Below, one piece after another: positions 16,790 through 25,390 of a stretch of 64,000 nt of DNA. The position numbers and the translations under genes were made by a program. The notes beneath the pieces are model-generated. The model searched no databases. It worked only from the letters and a program-made list of their open reading frames with translations, and was not told where the DNA came from. The number at the start of each line of letters is the position of its first letter. Positions within the stretch are counted from its first letter, which is position 1. Source of the stretch: CAWJMD01 sp963700925. GTDB lineage: Bacteria; Actinomycetota; Actinomycetes; Actinomycetales; CAWJMD01. Where the stretch lies: the NCBI GenBank assembly GCA_963700925.1, contig OY969553.1, forward strand, positions 2,356,001-2,420,000, given 5' to 3'.

Positions 16790-18232
16790 CTAGCTCGGTG
16801 GCAGGAAGGGTGCGACGAGGCGTGCGCGCTTCGCTGGCTGTCCGGAGCGCTCTTCATAGGCGTCAGCAGACTTGAGACTCTTGGCAATGAGCCTCGCGGC
16901 GATGAACCGCAAGGGTTCGGGTTCCCAGCGCCGGGTGTGGTGTCCTACCCATGGAAGAGATATCAGATCCGTGTTGCGGCTCAGAATCAGGTCGCGCATG
17001 GTGCGGCCGGCGATGTTGGCGGCGACGACGCCGTGACCGCCGAACCCGCCGACGAATCCCAGTCCGGTCCTGCGGTCGAACGTCGTTCTCATGCACCAGT
17101 CGCGAGGTACGGCTAGGGAGCCGCCCCAGTGGTGGGTGATCCGAGCCTGCGCCGCAGCAGGGAACGCTTCCCTCAGGGTCTGGCACAGTCGCTGGAAGAC
17201 GTCGGAATCCTGCTCGTTCTGGGGTGAGATCGGGCTGGTCAGTCGATACGGCGCCCCTCGGCCGCCCAGTGCGATCCTGCCGTCCACTGTCCGCTGGGCG
17301 TAGTAGTAGAGGTGCCGTGAGTCCTGGACCCCGAGACCGTCTCGCCACCCGAGCTCGTCCCAGGTCTGCTGCGGGAGGGGTTCGGTGGCGATCATGAGGG
17401 AGTACAGGGGCAGGAAGGTGCTTCGCTCGCCTCGCTCGCGGATCGTGTAGGACTCGGTGGCTCGAACCACGACAGCGGCCGTCAGTCGTCCGCCCCGGCA
17501 CTGAATCACCTTGGAGCCCAAGTGCTCTGCCGGGCTTTGTTCGTAGATCTTGACACCCAGACGCTCGCACGCCGCGGCCAGGCCACGAGCCAGCTGAGCA
17601 GGGTCGACGCGAGCGCAGTGCGGGTTGAAGGACCCTGCCAGCACGCCCTCCGCTCCACGGATGAGGTCGGCACGCTCCTCGGCGGTCAGCAGCCTGACGT
17701 CCTCGGGCCCGAGCCCGAAACGGTGCTTTTCCTCGACGTAGGCGCGGAGACGATCTACTCCCGGCTGGGTAGTCGCCACCCTCATCGCCCCGCCCTTCCG
17801 GTAGCCGCAGTCGATGCCTTCCAACGACACGACACGACCGATCTCGTCGACCCCGTGGTGGGTCTCGCGCTCGGCCCGCAGGACGCTGTCCCAACCACTG
17901 GCTCGGGCGTAGCGCGCGCCGCTGCCAGCGATACCAGATGAGACAAAGCCACCGTTGCGACCTGCGGCGCCGAATCCGGCGATCTCCGCCTCGACCACGG
18001 TGACCCGCAGGGACGGGTCCGCTGCCTTCAAGTAGTACGCCGTCCACAGCCCGCCGAAACCGGCTCCGACGATCGCGACATCACACGTCTGGTCGCCCGT
18101 AAGCGGCTCTCTGGGCGTCAGATCCGCAACCACCCCCTCAAGCCACAGGCTTCGCGCCCACCGGTTGTCGGCCGCCGGGGGAGGACCGGCCGCGCCCTCT
18201 GGTCCGCTCTCTGGCCGCTCATCTTGCAACAC
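16790..18232 (-). CDS. FAD-dependent oxidoreductase (DAO family), operon end
   Basis: 480 residues from GTG 18232, chosen because AGGAG precedes it by 5 bases; the frame is open to ATG 18301, which would overlap the cation-efflux stop (ATGGTGA). Residues ~30-70 hold RWARSLWLEGV and the FAD fold CDVAIVGAGFGGLWTAYYLK, then VVEAEIAGFGAAGRNGGFVS, the DAO signature after the first strand. HHWGGSLAVPRDW and GFVGGFGGHGVVAANIAGRT are typical of the C-terminal FAD cover. Probably oxidises an amine or amino acid. It is the last gene of the ~11-kb minus-strand transport/catabolism operon and is the second oxidoreductase in it. Confidence 0.85.
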   Translation of the reverse strand: MLQDERPESGPEGAAGPPPAADNRWARSLWLEGVVADLTPREPLTGDQTCDVAIVGAGFGGLWTAYYLKAADPSLRVTVVEAEIAGFGAAGRNGGFVSSGIAGSGARYARASGWDSVLRAERETHHGVDEIGRVVSLEGIDCGYRKGGAMRVATTQPGVDRLRAYVEEKHRFGLGPEDVRLLTAEERADLIRGAEGVLAGSFNPHCARVDPAQLARGLAAACERLGVKIYEQSPAEHLGSKVIQCRGGRLTAAVVVRATESYTIRERGERSTFLPLYSLMIATEPLPQQTWDELGWRDGLGVQDSRHLYYYAQRTVDGRIALGGRGAPYRLTSPISPQNEQDSDVFQRLCQTLREAFPAAAQARITHHWGGSLAVPRDWCMRTTFDRRTGLGFVGGFGGHGVVAANIAGRTMRDLILSRNTDLISLPWVGHHTRRWEPEPLRFIAARLIAKSLKSADAYEERSGQPAKRARLVAPFLPPS

Positions 18233-18294
18233 ACCTACTCCTGTTCTAGCCACGCCAGGAGCAGAGCGCTTCCATGGCAGTGGCATCCGTTGGC

Positions 18295-19242
18295 TCACCA
18301 TTGGACGAGGTTGCAGCCTTTGTGGTCGGTGGGTTCGATCTGGACGGTGGCGTGGGTGATGTGGTGGCGGTCGCGTAGCACGTCGCGGGCGTCATCGAGT
18401 ACGGCGTGGGTGTCGGCGCCGGGCCGGACCTGCAGGTGCACGCTGAGGGCGTCCATGCCGGAGGTGACGGTCCAGACGTGCAGGTCGTGGGCGTCGACGA
18501 CTTGGTCGAGCTGCTCGAGATCGCTTGTGACGTCGGCCATGTCGATGTGGGCGGGGGCGGACTCGACCAGGATCCGCAGGGCGTCGCGGCCGAGTTTGTA
18601 GGCGCGCGGGAGGATGAACACGCCGATGCCGATGGCGACGACGGAGTCGACCCAGTACCAGGAGGTGAGGGCGATGATGGCGGCGCCGATCAGGACGCCG
18701 ACCGAGCCGACTGCGTCGGCGACGACCTCGAGGTAGGCGCCGCGCAGGTTGAGGCTTTCCTTGGCGCCGGCCTGGAGCAGCCGGAAGCAGATCACGTTGA
18801 TGATCAGGCCGACGATGGCGACCACGATCATCGGGGTGGAGGCAACCTCCTGGGTGGTGCCTTGGAAGCGTTGGATGGCTTCGTAGACGACGTAGCCGGC
18901 GACGGCGAACAGCAGCCCGGCGTTGGCGAGCGAGGCGAGGATCTCCAGCCGGTACCAGCCGTAGGTGCGGTGCGCTGCGGTGGCGGCGCCGCTGGCCAGG
19001 GTGATCGCGGCCAGCGACATGCCCAGGCCGCCGGCGTCGGAGAGCATGTGCCCGGCGTCGGAGACCAGCGCCAGGGAGCCGGAGATGATGCCGGCGGCGA
19101 ACTCGACCGCGACGAACGAGATGGTGAGCAGGAACGCGTACAGCAGCGGCCGCTTGTAGCGGGCACCGGCCGACAGCGCGTCGGCGGCACTGGGTCCGTG
19201 GCTGTGCCCGTGCCCGTGTCCGTGGCCGTGTCCGGCGCCCAT
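18295..19242 (-). CDS. Cation diffusion facilitator (CzcD-like)
   Basis: 315 residues, six predicted membrane segments. The N-terminus is HGHGHGHGHSHG, a metal-collecting stretch. The TM2 site is SDAGHMLSDAGG (His and Asp present). In TM5, where zinc transporters usually have HxxxD, it reads YLEVVADAVGSVG, i.e. Glu-xxx-Asp, which may shift metal preference. A cytoplasmic C-terminal domain follows (HDLHVWTVTSGMDALSVHL). These proteins export Zn, Co, Mn or similar cations by proton exchange. Its ATG overlaps a TGA (TGATG) that ends the preceding ATPase gene in one frame, so it is translationally coupled to an importer operon. That is an odd partner for amine uptake. Confidence 0.9.
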   Translation of the reverse strand: MGAGHGHGHGHGHSHGPSAADALSAGARYKRPLLYAFLLTISFVAVEFAAGIISGSLALVSDAGHMLSDAGGLGMSLAAITLASGAATAAHRTYGWYRLEILASLANAGLLFAVAGYVVYEAIQRFQGTTQEVASTPMIVVAIVGLIINVICFRLLQAGAKESLNLRGAYLEVVADAVGSVGVLIGAAIIALTSWYWVDSVVAIGIGVFILPRAYKLGRDALRILVESAPAHIDMADVTSDLEQLDQVVDAHDLHVWTVTSGMDALSVHLQVRPGADTHAVLDDARDVLRDRHHITHATVQIEPTDHKGCNLVQW

Positions 19243-20344
19243 CAGGGGGTCCTTTCCATGGGGGAGTCCAGGGGGAGTCCAGGGGGGAGTCCAGGGGGGA
19301 GTCCAGGGAGGGGGAGTGGGAAGCTGGAAGTGAGGTCGAGGTGGCGGGGAGCTGGTCCCAGAAGTGGCATCTGGCGGTGTGTTCTGGGTGGGGTCCGTCG
19401 ACGGGGGGCAGGGTGGTGGTGCAGATGTCTTGTGCCATCGGGCAGCGGGGGTGGAAGCGGCAGCCGGTGGGGATGTCGATCGGGGAGGGTGGTTCGCCCT
19501 TGAGCCGGTGGACCAGGTCGCCGCCGGTGGACTGTTCGGTCAAGGACGCGGCCAGCAGGACCCGGGTGTAGGGGTGGCGGGGGTCGTTGAACAGGTCGTC
19601 GCGGGGGGCGACCTCGACGATCTGGCCCAGGTACATCACCGCGACCCGGTCGCACAGGTAGCGCACCACCCGCAGGTCGTGGGAGATCAGCACCAGGGTC
19701 AGGTCGAGCTGGTCCTTCAGCTCGACCAGCAGGTTCAGGATCTGGGCCCGGATCGAGGCGTCCAGCGCTGAGGTGGGCTCGTCGCAGATCAGGAACTTGG
19801 GGTTGAGCAGCAGGGCGCGGGCGATCACCATCCGCTGCAGCTGCCCACCCGAGCACTCCGAGGGGCGGCGCTCCAGGATCGCCTCGTCCAGCCCGACCCG
19901 CTCCAGCATCGCCATCATCCGCTCGTGCCGGGCGTCGCGGTCCTTCATGCCGTGGTGCCGCAGCGGCGCCTCCAGGGACGTGCCCAGGCTCATCTTCGGG
20001 TCGAACGCCCCGTAGGGGTCCTGGAAGACGAACTGCATCGAGCGGCGCAGCGCCTTCAGCTCCTTGCCCTTGGCGGCGGTGATGTCGGCGCCGTCGAAGA
20101 CGATGTGACCAGAGGTGGCCGCCACCGCCCGCAGAATGGTGCGGGCCAGGGTGGACTTGCCGCAGCCGGACTCACCGACCAGGCCCAGCACCTCACCTCG
20201 GCGCACGCTCAACGACACCCCGTCGACGGAGTGCACCTTCTTGCCCCGGCCGGCCGGGAAGTGCTTGACCACGTCGGTCAGCTCGACCAGCGTCCGGGTC
20301 GGCGCCGGCTGGTGCAGGTCCTGGTTGGTCACGGTCGTGCTCAT
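19242..20344 (-). CDS. Dipeptide-type ABC transporter ATPase (DppF-like), frameshifted end
   Basis: Starts at ATG 20344, overlapping the previous ATPase stop (ATGA). Walker A GLVGESGCGKSTLAR, signature ECSGGQLQRMVIARAL, Walker B LICDEPTSALD, and the DppF-type C-terminal Cys cluster CRFHPRCPMAQDIC are all present, about 340 residues in good order. After CHFWDQLPATSTSLPA the frame enters a G-rich 11/12-bp tandem repeat (19261-19306). The open frame continues with no stop to 18392, through the cation-efflux gene in the wrong frame. In another frame the same DNA reads DSPMERTP and stops at 19242 in a TGATG coupled to the next ATG. The natural end is most likely 19242, reached by a frame change in the repeat. 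Energises uptake through the adjacent permeases. Confidence 0.82.
19261..19306. repeat. G-rich tandem repeat, 11/12-bp units
   Basis: Four units on the plus strand, each of the form G4-5 AGTCCAG, of lengths 11, 11, 12 and 12. The differing run length of G changes the reading frame of the ATPase gene. Homopolymer plus tandem structure makes it a natural slippage site, and also a likely place for sequencing error. Confidence 0.85.
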
Positions 20345-21393
20345 ACCGCCTCCGCGTGCTCTCGGGCTGCGTAGCACCGGGCGTGGTGCTCGTGCTCGCC
20401 GCAGGTGTCCAGCTGCGGCTCGGCGCTGGCACAGATGTCCTGGATCCCCAACGCCACCGTGACCGGGCAGCGCGGCAGGAACCGGCACCCGCGCTGCAGC
20501 TCGCGGGCCTGCCCGACACTGCCCGGGATCGAGAACAGCTGGCCCCGCTCGGCCTCCAACAGCGACGCCTTCAGCAGCGCCTGCGTATAGGGGTGCTGCG
20601 GGTCGTCGAAGATGTCCCGAACCGCCCCCTCCTCCACGATCCGCCCGGCGTACATCACCGCCACCCGGTCGGCCATCGACGACACGATCCCCAGGTCGTG
20701 GGTGATCAACAGGATCGACAACCCCAGCTCGTCCCGCTTGCGCTGCAACAGCTCCAGGATCTGCGCCTGCACCGTGACATCCAGCGCCGTGGTCGGCTCG
20801 TCCGCGATCACCAGCTCCGGGTCCGCGCTCAACGCCGCCGCGATCATCACCCGCTGCGCCATCCCACCCGAAAGCTGGTAGGAGAACGCCGACGCCCGCC
20901 GCGCCGGCTCCGGGATCCCCACATCCCGCAACAGCTCCACCGCCCGCGCCTTGGCCTCCCGCCGGCCCACCCCCCGGTGCCGGCGCAGCGCCTCGGTCAC
21001 CTGAGAACCCACCCGAGCCGTCGGGTCCAGCATCACCTTCGGCTGCTGGAACAACATCGCCACCTTGGACCCACGCACCTCGTTACGCCGCTTCGCCGAC
21101 ATCGCCAACAGGTCCTCCCCCTCGAGCACCACGTCCCCGCCGATCACCTCCGCACCCGGCGGCAACAACCCCATCACCGTCAACGCCGTCATGCTCTTGC
21201 CCGACCCCGACTCCCCCACCAACGCCACGATCTCCCCCCGACCCACCACCAGATCCATCCCATCAATCGCCGGCGCCCCCTCCACATCCGGGAAATCCAC
21301 CCGCAAACCCCGGATCTCCAGCAGACGACCATCCGGACCGTCGGCACGCACAGGTTCTCCCCGCACCTGTCCCTGCAAGCTGACCTCAGACAT
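20341..21393 (-). CDS. Dipeptide-type ABC transporter ATPase (DppD-like)
   Basis: 350 residues. Walker A ALVGESGSGKSMTALTV (~58-74), signature SYQLSGGMAQRVMIAAAL, Walker B LVIADEPTTALDVT, switch His in LLITHDLGI, and the oligopeptide-transporter C-terminal region with CRFLPRCPVTVALGIQDIC. Uses ATP to drive import by the DppB/DppC-like permeases encoded upstream. It lies between the GntR regulator (10-bp gap) and the second ATPase (ATGA overlap). Family members carry peptides, nickel complexes or opine-like amino acid derivatives; with oxidases and aldehyde dehydrogenases nearby, an amine or opine-like substrate is more likely than peptides (inference). Confidence 0.93.
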   Translation of the reverse strand: MSEVSLQGQVRGEPVRADGPDGRLLEIRGLRVDFPDVEGAPAIDGMDLVVGRGEIVALVGESGSGKSMTALTVMGLLPPGAEVIGGDVVLEGEDLLAMSAKRRNEVRGSKVAMLFQQPKVMLDPTARVGSQVTEALRRHRGVGRREAKARAVELLRDVGIPEPARRASAFSYQLSGGMAQRVMIAAALSADPELVIADEPTTALDVTVQAQILELLQRKRDELGLSILLITHDLGIVSSMADRVAVMYAGRIVEEGAVRDIFDDPQHPYTQALLKASLLEAERGQLFSIPGSVGQARELQRGCRFLPRCPVTVALGIQDICASAEPQLDTCGEHEHHARCYAAREHAEAV

Positions 21394-21402
21394 GGAGCCT
21401 CC

Positions 21403-22101
21403 TCATCGCGCGTCCGCGGCGACGACGTCGCCGCGGCCCTGCGTACTCGTCAACGCGACCACGGCGTCGTCGAAGTGCCTCACCAGCGCAGCCAGCGCCC
21501 GCTCGGTGTCACCGTCCCGGATCCACTCGCAGATCCTGCGGTGCTCGGCCACCAAGTCGTGACGGCCCTCCGCTCCGGTCAAGGCCCCCAGGCAGAGCCT
21601 GGTCTCGGACATCACCGTGGTGAACATCCGCTGCAGCCGCTGGCTGCCGGTCGAGGCCACCAGGGCGGTGTGGAAGTCCAGGTCGAACCTGCCCACCGCC
21701 TCCCAGTCGCCCGCCCCTGCGGCGGTCTCCATCGCGGCCACGCACTCGTCCAGCGCCTCGTACGTGGTGCCGGACGTGGAGCTGGCGATCGCGTAGCGGA
21801 CCGCGGCCGATTCCAGCGCCTGCCGGGCCAGGTAGACGTCGGCGACGTCCTCGTCGGTCAGGACCGGCACGAAGACCCCTCGGTGGGGCTCGCTGCGCAG
21901 CAGCCCCTCCTGCACGAGCCGTTGGACGGCCTCACGGACCGGGCCCCTGCTGACCCCGAAGCTGTGGGCCAGCTCCACCTCGCTCAGCTGGGAACCCGGC
22001 TCCAGCGCGCCGTTCACAATGCTGTCGCGTAGCCGCTCGGTCACCATCGAGGCGAACGTGGCACGAGACAGCCGCAGGCCCGTCCCGGGTTCGGGGGTCA
22101 C
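21403..22101 (-). CDS. GntR-family regulator, FadR/FCD type
   Basis: 232 residues from GTG 22101, overlapping the permease stop (GTGA). Residues ~10-80 are the GntR winged helix (ERLRDSIVNGALEPGSQLSE, then FGVSRGPVREAVQRL). Residues ~90-215 are the all-helical FCD domain with FDLDFHTALVASTG and EHRRICEWIRDGD, whose Asp/His set normally binds a metal and an organic acid. It is embedded and translationally coupled inside the transporter operon between permease and ATPase genes, so it almost certainly senses a pathway intermediate and represses its own operon. GT-AC-type operators suit the shared TGTYAACA sites at 27721, 31749 and 35610. Confidence 0.9.
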   Translation of the reverse strand: MTPEPGTGLRLSRATFASMVTERLRDSIVNGALEPGSQLSEVELAHSFGVSRGPVREAVQRLVQEGLLRSEPHRGVFVPVLTDEDVADVYLARQALESAAVRYAIASSTSGTTYEALDECVAAMETAAGAGDWEAVGRFDLDFHTALVASTGSQRLQRMFTTVMSETRLCLGALTGAEGRHDLVAEHRRICEWIRDGDTERALAALVRHFDDAVVALTSTQGRGDVVAADAR

Positions 22102-23078
22102 AGCGCTTCTCCGACGTCGAGTGGTGTGAGGGCGCCGGGTGCGGGTTCGGGGGTGGCGGCGCGTTTGCGCTTGGCCTTCTTCAGGTCGAGGCCTTGGCCG
22201 ATCATGGTGACGCTGAGGGCGGTCAGGAAGATCGCGGCGCCGGGCAGGATGCCCAGGCCGGGGGCGCGTTCCATGTAGGGCTGGGCGTCCAGCAGCATCG
22301 CGCCCCAGTCCGAGTCCGGTGGCTGCACGCCCAGGCCGAGGTAGGACAGGGCGCCGACGGTGATCAGCTTGTGCCCGAACCGCAGGAAGCTCATCGCCAG
22401 CACCGGGCGCATCGCGTTCGGGATCACGTGCCGGAACACGATGTAGGCCTTGGGGGAGCCGAGGATCTCGGCGGCCTCGACGTATTCCTTGGAGTTGATG
22501 TCCAGCGCCAGGCCGCGCATCAGCCGGGCGAACGGGGTCCAGCCGGTGACCGTCAGGGCCAGGATCAAGGTGACGTAGCCGGGCCCGAACAGGGCGATCA
22601 GGAACAGCGCGATCACCACGTCGGGGAAGCAGATCAGCACGTCCACGGTGCGCATCACCAGCTCGTCCAGCCAGCCACCCTTGCGGGCGGCCACGGCGCC
22701 GATGATGGCGCCGGAGATGGCGCAGATCAGCAGGGTGATCATCGCGATCGTGGCCGAGAACCGCCCACCCCACATCAGCCGCGACAGCACGTCCCTGCCC
22801 AGGTGGTCGGTGCCGAACCAGTGCTCGCCCGACGGGGCGCCCAGCCGGTTGGCCAGGTCCTGGGAGGCCGGGTCGTGCGGGGCGATCCACGGCGTCAGCA
22901 CCAAGATCACCACGATCACCACCAGCAGCGTCACGCCGAACTTGAACGTCCAGTGCCGGCCCCGGACCCCGCCGATCATCATCGACAGCACGTTCGGGCG
23001 GTGCGGCCGCGCCGAGCGCAGCGACGTCGGTCGCTGCGGCTGGGGCGGCGGCGCCTCCTTGGTCAGGGTGCTAGGCAT
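22098..23078 (-). CDS. Dipeptide-type ABC permease (DppC-like)
   Basis: 326 residues, six membrane segments, with the DppC-type entry HWFGTDHLGRDVLSRLMWGG and the EAA loop (EYVEAAEILGSPKAYIVFRH). The proline-rich N-terminus (APPPQPQRP) is cytoplasmic. Forms the membrane channel with the DppB-like protein, whose gene overlaps its start by 8 bases. GntR regulator gene overlaps its end. Confidence 0.93.
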   Translation of the reverse strand: MPSTLTKEAPPPQPQRPTSLRSARPHRPNVLSMMIGGVRGRHWTFKFGVTLLVVIVVILVLTPWIAPHDPASQDLANRLGAPSGEHWFGTDHLGRDVLSRLMWGGRFSATIAMITLLICAISGAIIGAVAARKGGWLDELVMRTVDVLICFPDVVIALFLIALFGPGYVTLILALTVTGWTPFARLMRGLALDINSKEYVEAAEILGSPKAYIVFRHVIPNAMRPVLAMSFLRFGHKLITVGALSYLGLGVQPPDSDWGAMLLDAQPYMERAPGLGILPGAAIFLTALSVTMIGQGLDLKKAKRKRAATPEPAPGALTPLDVGEAL

Positions 23079-24015
23079 GGCTGGCCACCCTGATCGCCGG
23101 GTTCAGGACCCCGTACAGCAGGTCGGTGGCGGTGTTGATCACCACGGCAAGGGTCAAGATCCACAGCATGCCTCCCTGGATGACCGGGACGTCGTTGTTG
23201 GTGACGGCGGTGTACAGCAGCCGGCCCATCCCGGGAATGTTGAAAATGACCTCGATCACCACCGCGCCGCCGAGCAGGCCGGCGAACCAGAACGAGAACA
23301 GCGTCATCACCGGCAGCAGGCTGTTGCGCAGACCATGCTGCAACAGGGTCTGCGGGAAGCTCAGGCCCCGGCTGCGGGCCGCGGTGATGTACGGGGCGCT
23401 GAGCACGTCGGTCATCGACGCCCGCATCACCTGGGTGAAGTACCCCAACGGCCGCAACGCCAACGCCGTCGCCGGCAGCACGATGTAGGCCAGCCCGCTC
23501 CAGCCGCCCGACGGCAACCAGCCCAGCTGGCGGGCGAACACCAGCACCAGCACCGGACCGACCCAGTACTCCGGCGCCGACACCGCGCTCTGCGACATGA
23601 ACGTGATCGCGTTGTCCACCTTCCCGCCGCGCCGGGTCGCCGCCCACGTCCCCAACGGCAACGCGAACACCAGCGCCATCAGCAGCGCCGAGATCGCCAG
23701 CGACATCGACACCCCCAACGCCGGCACCACCAGCTCCTGCACCGGCGTCCGGCTGGTGAACGAGAACCCGAAGTCACCACCCACCACCTGACCCAGCCAC
23801 TCCAGGTACTGCACATGCAGCGGCCGGTCCAGACCCAGCTCACGCGTCAACGCCTCCACCTGCGCCGGCTCCAACGCCGGATCATTCACCCGCGCCCGCA
23901 GAATCTTCCGCGCCGCATCCCCCTCACCCACATACGGGATCAAGAACGCCAACACCGACACCACCAACAACGTCACCACCAACGTCGCACCCCGCCGCAC
24001 CAAGAACGTCACCAT
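23071..24015 (-). CDS. Dipeptide-type ABC permease (DppB-like)
   Basis: 314 residues with N-terminal membrane helix (LVVTLLVVSVLAFLIPYVG), the cytoplasm/periplasm region RELGLDRPLHVQYLEWLGQV, and the permease EAA loop (YITAARSRGLSFPQTLLQHG). Typical DppB size. Pairs with the DppC-like permease (8-bp gene overlap). The oxidoreductase gene upstream ends 40 bp before it. Confidence 0.93.
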   Translation of the reverse strand: MVTFLVRRGATLVVTLLVVSVLAFLIPYVGEGDAARKILRARVNDPALEPAQVEALTRELGLDRPLHVQYLEWLGQVVGGDFGFSFTSRTPVQELVVPALGVSMSLAISALLMALVFALPLGTWAATRRGGKVDNAITFMSQSAVSAPEYWVGPVLVLVFARQLGWLPSGGWSGLAYIVLPATALALRPLGYFTQVMRASMTDVLSAPYITAARSRGLSFPQTLLQHGLRNSLLPVMTLFSFWFAGLLGGAVVIEVIFNIPGMGRLLYTAVTNNDVPVIQGGMLWILTLAVVINTATDLLYGVLNPAIRVASHA

Positions 24016-24055
24016 CGGACACTCCCTCGCTGGTCACACGTCACTCGACGACGCC

Positions 24056-25336
24056 TCACTTGATCACGTCCTGGAACTTGTAGTAAGCCCCCGCGAACGG
24101 CAGGAACCAGGGCGGGCCGAAGTGTCCCGGGATCCGCTTGAACGCGATGTCGCGCCACGGGTTGGCCTCGGGCGTCCCGCTCATGTATTCGGCCATCTGC
24201 TTGCCCATGTGTGTCGCCATCTGCACACCATGACCGGAGTAGCCGAGCGAGTAGAAGAGTCCGTCGTGCTCGCCCGCGTGCACAAGCTGGTCCAGGCTCA
24301 TGTCCACCTGCCCGCCCCAGCAGTAGTCCACCTTCGTGTCGGCCAGCTGGGGGAACACGGACACCATCGCCTGGTGCAGGATCCGCCCGCTCTTCTCGTC
24401 CGCTTCAGGGCGGCCGGACATCGCGAATCGCGCCCGCCCCCCGAACAGCAGCCGCTGGTCCGGTGTGATCCGGAAGTAGTACAGGAGGTTCTTGGTGTCC
24501 GAGGCCATCCGGCGGGTGGGCATCAGCTGGTCGCAGACCTCCTTGCCCAGCGGCTCGGTGACGATGATGAAGCTGCCCACGGGCGCGATCCGCATCTGCA
24601 TCCACCGGAACGGTCGACCGGTGTAGCCGCTGGTCGCCACCAGCACTTGCTCGGCCCGGAGCGATCCGCGGGGCGTGATGACCTCGTGCCGGGTGCCGCC
24701 CAACCGTTTCACCTCGATGACCGGCGCCTTCTCGTGGATCTCCGCGCCCGTCCGGACGGCTGCCTCCGCCAGTCCCCTGGTGAACTTGCCGACGTGCAGT
24801 CCGGCGCCCTTCGGGTCGATCATCGCCCCGTGGTAGAAGTCGCTGCCGATCTCCGAGCGCAGCTCGCTCTTGGACACCATCTGCGTCTCGCAGCCCAGCC
24901 GTTCGGCCAGCACGTCGTGGGTCTTGCGTAGCCCGTCGAGATGCGCCGGCTTCGAGGCCAGGTTGAGCTTGCCAGTGCGGGCGAAGTCGCAGTCGATCCC
25001 TTCCTCGCCGACGAGCTTCTCGATGCTGTCGATCGCGTCGTAGTAGGTGAGGTAGAGCGTGCTGGCGGTCGGGAACCCGTATCGGGCGATCGCGTCACGG
25101 AAACCCAGCGACAGCCCGGGGGTCGCCATCCCGCCGTTGCGCCCGGACGCACCCCAGGCCACCGTCTCCCGTTCGAAGACAGCGACTTTGGCGCCCTTGC
25201 GCGCCAGGTGAAGGGCTGCCGAGGTCCCGGTCAGGCCAGCACCCACCACAGCCACGTCCACGTCACCGCCCACCTCCGTGGAGGACCGGTCGGGTCCCTG
25301 TGGCGAGGTGTCGAGCCAGTACGGCGTGAACTTCAT
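24056..25336 (-). CDS. FAD-dependent oxidoreductase, gamma-glutamylputrescine oxidase-like
   Basis: 426 residues. FAD fold VDVAVVGAGLTGTSAALHLA, the DAO signature WGASGRNGGMATPGLSLGFR, substrate-side segments YCWGGQVDMSLDQLVHAGEH, and YSLGYSGHGVQMATHMGKQM near the end. The first ten residues (KFTPYWLDTS) and overall layout resemble the PuuB branch, which oxidises gamma-glutamylputrescine or other secondary/primary amines to aldehyde with FAD and oxygen. It is the third gene of the binding-protein/transport operon, between HAD-II and permease genes, so it probably acts on the imported compound. The precise substrate is unknown. RBS GAAAGAG before ATG 25336. Confidence 0.86.
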   Translation of the reverse strand: MKFTPYWLDTSPQGPDRSSTEVGGDVDVAVVGAGLTGTSAALHLARKGAKVAVFERETVAWGASGRNGGMATPGLSLGFRDAIARYGFPTASTLYLTYYDAIDSIEKLVGEEGIDCDFARTGKLNLASKPAHLDGLRKTHDVLAERLGCETQMVSKSELRSEIGSDFYHGAMIDPKGAGLHVGKFTRGLAEAAVRTGAEIHEKAPVIEVKRLGGTRHEVITPRGSLRAEQVLVATSGYTGRPFRWMQMRIAPVGSFIIVTEPLGKEVCDQLMPTRRMASDTKNLLYYFRITPDQRLLFGGRARFAMSGRPEADEKSGRILHQAMVSVFPQLADTKVDYCWGGQVDMSLDQLVHAGEHDGLFYSLGYSGHGVQMATHMGKQMAEYMSGTPEANPWRDIAFKRIPGHFGPPWFLPFAGAYYKFQDVIK

Positions 25337-25390
25337 CGAGTCTCTTTCCTCTGGGCCACAGTGGGCCTGGGGCTGTCAGACGCCAGTGCT

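Noticed and set aside
18392..19241. Apparent long C-terminal extension of the ABC ATPase through the cation-efflux gene
   Set aside because: It reads the efflux gene out of frame and is Arg/Pro-rich; it results from the frame change in the G-rich repeat.
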